The notes under the pieces were generated by a model that had not been told where the DNA came from, made no database searches, and worked only from the letters and a program-made list of their open reading frames with translations. Below are positions 31,092 to 36,824 of a stretch of 36,824 nucleotides of DNA, piece after piece. The DNA is from JASLDZ01 sp038226305. Lineage in GTDB: Bacteria; Pseudomonadota; Alphaproteobacteria; Caulobacterales; Caulobacteraceae. Location: the NCBI GenBank assembly GCA_038226305.1, contig JBBRQN010000022.1:1-36824 (forward strand). Reading direction: 5' to 3'. A program made the translations under genes and the position numbers. The stretch's first letter is position 1, and every line of letters begins with the position of its first letter.

Positions 31092-32182
31092 GTTCGGAAG
31101 AGGCCGCAGCCCACAACGCCGAGGTCGCCGCGGAGGCGGGCCTTTCCTATGCGGACGATTCAGCGCCCGGCATCTCCCGCCGCGGCGAGACGCTGGCGTC
31201 GTTCCACTATGTCGATGCCCACGGCAAGGCGGTGCGGGATGAGAAGACGCTGGATCGCATCCGCAGGCTGGCCATCCCGCCCGCCTATACCGACGTGTGG
31301 ATCAGCCCCAAGGCCAACGGCCACATCCAGGCCACGGGCCGTGACGCGAAGGGCCGCAAGCAATACCGCTATCACGCAGACTGGAGCGCTACCCGGGGTG
31401 AGACCAAGTTCGCCCGCATGGCCGCCTTCGGCCGAGCCCTGCCCAAGATACGCGCGCAGGTGGACCGCGATCTGAAACGACAGGGCCTGCCGAAGGAGAA
31501 GGTTGTGGCCGCCGTGGTGCGCCTCTTGGAGCGTACCCTGATCCGCGTGGGTAACGACGAATACGCCCGCACCAACAAGAGCTTCGGCCTGACCACCTTG
31601 CGCGATCGGCATGTGCATTTCCACGGGGCGGAGGTCAGCTTCGACTTCGTGGGCAAGAGCGGCGTGAAACACTCCACGGGCCTGAAGGACAAGCGCCTCG
31701 CTCGCATCGTGAAGCAGTGCCAGGAGGTGCCGGGCCAGCGCCTGTTTCAGTACTATGCAGACGATGGCTCGCACTGCGGCGTCGGCTCGGCGGACGTGAA
31801 CGCCTACCTGGCGCAGATCACCGGGGAAGCCTTCACCGCGAAGGACTTTCGCACCTGGGCAGCAACAGTCGCCGCCGCCAAGGCCCTCAGCCTTCAGGAG
31901 GCGCCGGGCAGCGAGACGCAGGCCAAGGCCCTGATGAACACCTGCGTGAAGGCCACCGCCGGCCTTCTCGGCAACACCCCGGCCGTCTGCCGCAAGGCCT
32001 ACATCCATCCGGCGGTGTTCGAGGCCTTCCGCGAGCAGACCCTGCCCCCCGCCTTCGCCAAGGCCGAGGGCGATGCGTTCGAAAAGGCCGTTCTGCGCTT
32101 CCTCGACAAGTTGAATCGCGAAGCGGCAGCCCCCGCCAGCCGCAAGGCTCCCCATATGAAAGCCACGCGCCGGGCCGCCTGA
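31088..32182 (+). CDS. DNA topoisomerase IB
   Basis: A poxvirus-type topoisomerase IB of 364 residues; such enzymes relax supercoils by nicking one strand through a 3'-phosphotyrosine. The nucleophile is Tyr305 in CRKAYIHPAV. Other catalytic-region marks are LIRVGNDEYARTNKSFGLTTLRDRH (split as LIRVGNDEYARTNKS and FGLTTLRDRH, about 151-175), KHSTGLKDKRLARIVKQC and AKDFRTWAAT. The N-terminal domain carries SPKANGHIQATGRDAKGRKQYRYH-like contacts (SPKANGHIQATGRDAKGRKQ). The start is TTG 31088, overlapping the TGA of the cytochrome gene (TTGA), so it may be translated by re-initiation from the dehydrogenase mRNA; there is no obvious functional link between the two. It is an accessory topoisomerase present in many alphaproteobacteria. 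Confidence 0.93.
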   Translation: MSSEEAAAHNAEVAAEAGLSYADDSAPGISRRGETLASFHYVDAHGKAVRDEKTLDRIRRLAIPPAYTDVWISPKANGHIQATGRDAKGRKQYRYHADWSATRGETKFARMAAFGRALPKIRAQVDRDLKRQGLPKEKVVAAVVRLLERTLIRVGNDEYARTNKSFGLTTLRDRHVHFHGAEVSFDFVGKSGVKHSTGLKDKRLARIVKQCQEVPGQRLFQYYADDGSHCGVGSADVNAYLAQITGEAFTAKDFRTWAATVAAAKALSLQEAPGSETQAKALMNTCVKATAGLLGNTPAVCRKAYIHPAVFEAFREQTLPPAFAKAEGDAFEKAVLRFLDKLNREAAAPASRKAPHMKATRRAA

Positions 32183-32228
32183 CGGACGACGCCGCCTTCT
32201 TCGTCCGCTCTCTAAAGGTTACCCCCCC

Positions 32229-33269
32229 ATGCGCTATCGCACGCTCGGCAAGACAGGCCTCTACGTGTCGGAGATGTGCCTCGGCACCATGACCTTCGGC
32301 GGCCAGGGCGGCATCTGGAGCCAGATCGGGGCGCTCAACCAGACGGCCTCCACCAAGCTGGTCGAGTCCGCCCTGTCGCACGGCGTGAACTTCATCGATA
32401 CCGCCGACGTCTATTCCGAGGGAGTCTCCGAGCAGATGACAGGCCAGGCCCTGCGGGACCTTGGCGTCACGCGGTCGGACGTTGTGATCGCCACCAAGGT
32501 GTTCGGCGACGTGGGCAAGGCCGCCAACGACCGCGGCACCTCGCGCGGCCACATCATGGACGGGGTGAAGCGCAGCCTGGAGCGCCTGCAGCTCGACCAC
32601 ATCGACCTTTACCAGCTGCACGGCACCGACCGCATCACCCCCATCGAGGAGACAGTGCACGCGCTCGACGACCTCGTCCGCGAGGGGCTCGTGCGCTACG
32701 TCGGCTGTTCCAACTGGGCGGCGTGGCGGGTGATGAAGGCGCTGGGCATCCAGGACGCGAAGGGCTTCGACCGCTTCGCCACCGTGCAGGCCTACTACAC
32801 GCTGGCGGGCCGGGATCTGGAGCGGGAGATGATCCCGATGATGCAATCCGAAGGGGTGGGCCTGCTCGTGTGGTCGCCACTGGCCGGCGGCCTCCTCTCC
32901 GGCAAGGTGACGCGTGACAGCGAGGCGCAGCCCGGCACCCGTCGCGCCAACTTCAACTTCCCCCCGGTGGACAAGGCCCGCACCTTCGACGTGGTCGATG
33001 CCGCCAAGCCAATCGCCGAGGCCCACGGCGTCTCGGTCGCTCGCGTGGCGCTCGCCTGGCTCCTGTCGCGCAGCGCCGTGACCAGCGTGATCGTAGGGGC
33101 CAAGACGGTGGAGCAGCTGGAGGACAACCTGGCCGCTTCGCAACTCGTGCTCACGGCCGATCAGCTGAAGGCGCTGGATGAGGCGAGCATCCTCCCCGCC
33201 GAATACCCGGGCTGGATGCTGGAGGTCCAGGGCGGCGCCCGCGTGCCCAAGCCGTTCGTGAAGGCCTGA
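32229..33269 (+). CDS. Aldo/keto reductase
   Basis: A cytosolic NADPH-dependent oxidoreductase with a TIM-barrel, 346 residues. The start MRYRTLGKTGLYVSEMCLGT is typical of the AKR11/12-like bacterial group. The catalytic tetrad can be placed as Asp and Tyr in FIDTADVYSEG, Lys in VIATKVFG and His in LYQLHGTD. Cofactor residues lie in VWSPLAGGLLSGK and the C-terminal SRSAVTSVIVGAKTVEQLEDN. Natural substrate is unknown, perhaps sugar-derived or xenobiotic aldehydes. ATG 32229 has AAAGG 10 bases upstream. It follows the topoisomerase gene by 46 bases and converges on the secreted-protein gene. Confidence 0.92.
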   Translation: MRYRTLGKTGLYVSEMCLGTMTFGGQGGIWSQIGALNQTASTKLVESALSHGVNFIDTADVYSEGVSEQMTGQALRDLGVTRSDVVIATKVFGDVGKAANDRGTSRGHIMDGVKRSLERLQLDHIDLYQLHGTDRITPIEETVHALDDLVREGLVRYVGCSNWAAWRVMKALGIQDAKGFDRFATVQAYYTLAGRDLEREMIPMMQSEGVGLLVWSPLAGGLLSGKVTRDSEAQPGTRRANFNFPPVDKARTFDVVDAAKPIAEAHGVSVARVALAWLLSRSAVTSVIVGAKTVEQLEDNLAASQLVLTADQLKALDEASILPAEYPGWMLEVQGGARVPKPFVKA

Positions 33270-33281
33270 CTCAAAGGGCCG

Positions 33282-34286
33282 CTACCGGCGCGCGGGCGCT
33301 TCCGAAACCCGCGCGCCGCGCAGGATGTTGGGCATGGCGTAGTTGCCCTCGTGGCAGGCGTATTCGTAGAGGGGCTCCGGCCGTGAGGTCAGGGTCATCT
33401 CCGCGCGCCAAGGGCGAGTGTAGTAGGTCGGATCGACAACCTCGAAGGTGTAGAGCAGCGTTTTTGGCGAGGCGCGGCTGAACCGCTCCGTCACCCGGGC
33501 CGCCGGCGTGAGGTAGATCGGCCCGGCGCGGCCCTGCTCGGCTTTCACGTTCACGGTATCCACCACCAGCGTCGCCCCCTCCCACCAGCCCACACTGTCG
33601 CCCAGCCACGGTTGCAGGGCGGCGGGCCGGTGCGCCGCCAGCGCCAGCGCCTTCGTCGGCAGGAGCGGGATGATGCGCGGGTCGTGGATCATCTCCACCA
33701 CGATCGCCAAGGCATCCTTCGTCTGCACGATCTGGTAGTTCGAGTTGTAGATGTTGTTCAGCATCCCGGGCCCGCCCGAGCCCCGCGAGCTGATCAGGCA
33801 CCGGTCCCACGGCTCCAGCGCCTCGGGGTCGGAAGGGATATCGGCGGCCTTGGCGAAGATCTGCGAGGCGGCGACGCGGCGGCTGCCTTCGGCGGAGAAC
33901 GGCAGGCGACCGTCAGCCGGATCGACCAGCCACGAGGTGCGATACTCCCCCCTCACCTGGGCCACCGTATCCCCCGGCTCGATGTAGATGCCGTTGTAGC
34001 CACCGGGATCTCCCGCCCGGGGCGCGGGCGCACCCGGATCGGTGACCCCCACATCCGCCCGCTTGTAGGCTGCGATGGGGTTGGACGCAGCCAGCGCCTT
34101 CGCCTGGGCCTCGCCCACCACCAACGGCCCATCCCGCGGACCCCGTGTGAGCTTGGTTACCGACTGGTTGGTCCACACCCCCTGAAAATCGGGATGCAGC
34201 ACAGGGCGCGACCCCTTCGCGGCGGCCGGTCCCCCGATCAGCGCCGCAAGGATGATCGTGACGAAGGGCAGCTGGTTAGCGCGCAT
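33282..34286 (-). CDS. Secreted protein of unknown function
   Basis: A 334-residue periplasmic or extracellular protein. The signal peptide is MRANQLPFVTIILAALIGGPAAA. The mature part starts with FQGVWTNQSVTKLTRGP and has a C-terminal region with WWEGATLVVDTVNV, VTERFSRASPKTLLYTFEVVD and LYEYACHEGNYAMPNIL. I recognise this layout (FxGxWTN ... WEGDTLVVDT ... ERF ... YEYxCHEGN) from many uncharacterised proteins in Caulobacterales, sphingomonads and Acidobacteria, but it has no assigned activity to my knowledge. It is 98 bases downstream of the S10 peptidase gene and probably has its own promoter. Confidence 0.75.
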   Translation of the reverse strand: MRANQLPFVTIILAALIGGPAAAKGSRPVLHPDFQGVWTNQSVTKLTRGPRDGPLVVGEAQAKALAASNPIAAYKRADVGVTDPGAPAPRAGDPGGYNGIYIEPGDTVAQVRGEYRTSWLVDPADGRLPFSAEGSRRVAASQIFAKAADIPSDPEALEPWDRCLISSRGSGGPGMLNNIYNSNYQIVQTKDALAIVVEMIHDPRIIPLLPTKALALAAHRPAALQPWLGDSVGWWEGATLVVDTVNVKAEQGRAGPIYLTPAARVTERFSRASPKTLLYTFEVVDPTYYTRPWRAEMTLTSRPEPLYEYACHEGNYAMPNILRGARVSEAPARR

Positions 34287-34384
34287 GCCCCAAGGCTAGC
34301 GCCGATGCAGCGCTTTATCGAGATCGGTCAACACTTCGAGGGCTGCCTCTGAGCAAAGGGCGGGCTGGGGATCGCCCCTGCGCC

Positions 34385-35980
34385 TCATTTCACGCCGTAG
34401 AGCGCCATCACGTCCTTGCGCATGGCCTGCTGGCTGTCGGGCCGCGAATAGAACATGTGGCCGCCAGCGTACTCCTTCACCTGCACCCGATCGACGCCGC
34501 CCATGCTGGGGATCTGGTCGGCGATCAACACGGAGGGGAAGAACGGGCAGGATAGATCGTTCCAGCCGTGCACGATCAGCACCCGCAGCTTCGGATCGAT
34601 GGCCACGGCCTCCCGCAGGTCGGTTACGCTCTCGGTGTCGCGCCCGCGCCCTCGGTCCCACAGGCGGTTGACCGTGTTGGAGAGCGGCTCGTACCGCGCG
34701 TCCACCTTCCAGCCGACAACCCGCGTCGTCCAGTCCACCATGGCCGTGGTGGTGGGGGCGATGATGGCGTCCAGGATCGGGTCGTTGGGGCGCTGATCGG
34801 GATCGTAGGGGAAGGGGTCGAAGGCGGTGACGTTGGAATCGTAGCGGCTGCCCAGCTTGCCGGTGGAGCGGAACACCTCGCGCAGATAGGCCTGCGTCTC
34901 CAGCCGCCCGCCGGATCGGCGCACGAAGGCCGGATCGAGCGCTGTCAGCGCGGTGACCCTGGCGATGACGCGCTCGTTGGCGCCGGGATCGGACTTGCCG
35001 GCCATCAGGTCGCGCAGATAGTCGCCGCGGGTGTAGTCCATCACAGCCTTCATGGCCGCGGGCGTCAGCTGGCCCATGCGCTCCAGGTTGGCGGCCGCGA
35101 TCGACGGCAATGTCGCCATCCACGGCAAGGGCGAGATGTCTCCCGAGGATCGGGAGGCCGAGTCCAGAAGCGGCGACACCAGGATCAGGCCGTTCACGCC
35201 TACGCCCAGATCGGTCTGCAGGGTGTGGGTGATGCGCGGCCCGCGGAACCCGCCGTAGCTTTCGCCCACGACGTACTTCGGGCTCATCAGCCGGCCGTTC
35301 TTCAGCAGCCAGTCGTAGACGATGCGCGAAAGGTAGGTGATGTCCTGCTTCACGCCATAGAATTTGGCCTTGGTCTCGTCCTCGCTCACGTAGGCGCGCG
35401 AAAAGCCCGTGCCCACGGGGTCGATGAAGACGAGGTCTGTGAAGTCCAGCCAGCTGCCGGCATTGTCCAGCAGTCGGGCCGGATCGCTCGGGCTGTCGCC
35501 ATCGGCGCCGAACTGCACGCGCTTGGGCCCGATGGCACCCATGTTCAGGTAGACCGATGCCGCGCCCGGCCCGCCGTTGAAGGCGAAGGTGATCGGCCGC
35601 GAGGGATCGCGCGGGCCATCGACCATGTAGCTCGTGACCACGACCTCGGCGATCAGCTTGCCCTTGTCGTCTCTTACCGGCAGGGCCCCCACGCTTGCCG
35701 TATAGCCCACCTCGCGCCCGCCGATCCGGGCGGTCTGATGCACGGAGGCGGGGGGAGGCAGGTGCGCCTGATCGGGCGATGCCGAAGGCTTCTCACGCGC
35801 GGCACCCCCTGGTTCACCGTCCTTCATGGGCTCGGCAGCGGCTCCGGGTGACGCCGGGCCCGGGCGTTCTGCTGCTGAGTTCCTCGCCCGGCCGCTCTGC
35901 GCGTAGGCGGGGGCGACGGCGAGCGTCGACACGGCGGCGAGCGCCAGGGTGAACGACTGGGCGAGCGACAGGATCTTCAT
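34385..35980 (-). CDS. S10 family serine carboxypeptidase, secreted
   Basis: A secreted alpha/beta-hydrolase peptidase of 531 residues that removes C-terminal residues from peptides. Signal peptide MKILSLAQSFTLALAAVSTLAVAPAYAQ (written as MKILSLAQSFTLALAAVST plus LAVAPAYAQ) is followed by a Pro/Gly/Ala-rich linker to about residue 70. The catalytic triad is Ser241 (GESYGG), Asp475 (in HGWNDLSCPF) and His508 (in GGHMF). FNGGPGAASVYLNMGAIGP forms the oxyanion region and FIDPVGTGFSRA precedes the Ser by about 45 residues. The ATG at 35980 starts the signal peptide; open sequence further upstream has no such signal and is not used. Periplasmic peptide breakdown is the likely role. Confidence 0.93.
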   Translation of the reverse strand: MKILSLAQSFTLALAAVSTLAVAPAYAQSGRARNSAAERPGPASPGAAAEPMKDGEPGGAAREKPSASPDQAHLPPPASVHQTARIGGREVGYTASVGALPVRDDKGKLIAEVVVTSYMVDGPRDPSRPITFAFNGGPGAASVYLNMGAIGPKRVQFGADGDSPSDPARLLDNAGSWLDFTDLVFIDPVGTGFSRAYVSEDETKAKFYGVKQDITYLSRIVYDWLLKNGRLMSPKYVVGESYGGFRGPRITHTLQTDLGVGVNGLILVSPLLDSASRSSGDISPLPWMATLPSIAAANLERMGQLTPAAMKAVMDYTRGDYLRDLMAGKSDPGANERVIARVTALTALDPAFVRRSGGRLETQAYLREVFRSTGKLGSRYDSNVTAFDPFPYDPDQRPNDPILDAIIAPTTTAMVDWTTRVVGWKVDARYEPLSNTVNRLWDRGRGRDTESVTDLREAVAIDPKLRVLIVHGWNDLSCPFFPSVLIADQIPSMGGVDRVQVKEYAGGHMFYSRPDSQQAMRKDVMALYGVK

Positions 35981-36108
35981 GCGCGGTGCGACCTTGCGAA
36001 CTGAAGCCCGACCGTAGAGGCGCAGCGGACGGTTCGCCAAGGGCGCTGACAGGCGGCACGGCGATAACTCGCGATTTTCACCGCAGCGCAAATCGGCCCG
36101 AAACGACG

Positions 36109-36144
36109 AAAAGCCCGCCGAGCTGGGAGCTCTGGCGGGCTTTT
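36109..36144 (-). terminator. Bidirectional intrinsic terminator of the rRNA operon
   Basis: AAAAGCCCGCC (36109-36119) and GGCGGGCTTTT (36134-36144) form an 11-bp stem, continued inside by GAGCT/AGCTC around GGG. On the minus strand it ends in a T-tract after the tRNA-fMet; the A-tract on the other side lets it also work for plus-strand transcripts. Confidence 0.9.
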
Positions 36145-36179
36145 CGAGGGGCTCGTCGCTGTGTCCGAGAGGTTGAGGT

Positions 36180-36256
<77 letters not shown>

Positions 36257-36325
36257 TCAAAGGCTCAACCACCTCGGGCATCGTGAATAAGGAAGGGTTC
36301 TTTGAACTTCTCGTCCGGCGCGTAG

Positions 36326-36441
36326 ACCTGGCGGCGACCTACTCTCCCGCGCCTTAAGACGAAGTACCATTGGCCCAGGGGGACTTAACGACCGAGTTCG
36401 GAATGGGATCGGGTGGGGAACCCCCGGCATAACCACCAGGT
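36326..36441 (-). rRNA. rrf: 5S ribosomal RNA
   Basis: About 116 nt on the minus strand. The 5' ACCTGGTGG pairs with CCGCCAGGT at the 3' end; the conserved internal blocks CCCGATCCCATTCCGAACTCGG and GGGAGAGTAGGTCG (minus-strand reading, first block quoted in part as CCCGATCCCATTCCGAACTC) are intact. Ends are set by the closing helix and may shift by a few bases. Confidence 0.95.
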
Positions 36442-36529
36442 CGACGCGCCGGACGAGACTGAGAAGACATTGTCTAAGAGATCAGAGACCTTGCAACGGC
36501 TTCTTCGCCGCGCATGGGATTAATTGAGT

Positions 36530-36824
<295 letters not shown>

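Overview
The window is high-GC alphaproteobacterial chromosome, most likely from the Caulobacteraceae (Caulobacter, Phenylobacterium, Brevundimonas or a relative; genus not resolved). The support is a gene encoding an SpmX-type protein (GH24 muramidase domain, long Pro/Glu-rich linker, two C-terminal membrane segments), a circularly permuted two-piece tmRNA gene, an alpha-type SspB adaptor, frequent GTG and TTG starts, and abundant short overlaps between genes. No prophage, integrase, transposase or CRISPR array was seen, so this looks like core chromosome.

Layout. 1-2419 (minus): nucleoside transporter, glutathione S-transferase and a 2H phosphodiesterase/RNA ligase-like gene that runs off the left edge. 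2561-5023 (plus): a short-chain dehydrogenase and a polytopic GT-C-like membrane protein. 5027-5317 (minus): small monooxygenase-fold protein. 5404-6405 (plus): the ssrA (tmRNA) gene followed by sspB, so the trans-translation tag and its ClpXP adaptor are side by side. 6410-9200 (plus): thioesterase and a membrane-anchored serine hydrolase. 9207-9572 (minus): RusA-like resolvase. 9626-9788: a tiny terminator-closed unit whose 20-codon ORF begins inside a 17-base perfect complement of the 16S rRNA tail. 9820-13364 (plus): TMEM175-like protein, propionyl-CoA carboxylase alpha chain, DUF805 protein and a Gly/Tyr-rich lipoprotein. 13388-14556 (minus): cytochrome c and LipB. 14622-18180 (plus): short FliN-like protein, tRNA-Leu(GAG), spmX and isovaleryl-CoA dehydrogenase. 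18177-20314 (minus): DUF1796-like protein and nitronate monooxygenase. 20428-24445 (plus): methylmalonyl-CoA mutase small subunit, an unknown acidic protein and the large subunit, all translationally coupled. 24459-27015: DUF4112, YbjQ, a membrane-anchored Ala/Pro/Lys-rich protein and RlmJ. 27120-32182 (plus): three-subunit GMC dehydrogenase (Tat-exported small subunit, flavoprotein, triheme cytochrome c) overlapping a topoisomerase IB gene. 32229-35980: aldo/keto reductase, a secreted unknown protein and an S10 carboxypeptidase. 36109-36824 (minus): distal end of an rRNA operon (23S 3' end, 5S, tRNA-fMet, terminator).

Functional threads. PccA, MutA/MutB and isovaleryl-CoA dehydrogenase belong to branched-chain amino acid and propionyl-CoA catabolism feeding succinyl-CoA; pccB, the epimerase and the mutase chaperone are not in the window. 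The GMC dehydrogenase with its cytochrome suggests periplasmic sugar or polyol oxidation feeding the respiratory chain. The tmRNA/SspB pair belongs to ribosome rescue and ClpXP proteolysis, and SpmX to polar development. The points most worth a second look are the 16S-tail-complementary mini-gene at 9626-9788, the unknown coupled protein between the mutase subunits, the ssrA-sspB pair with its tag ending -VRLAA, and the enlarged linker of SpmX.
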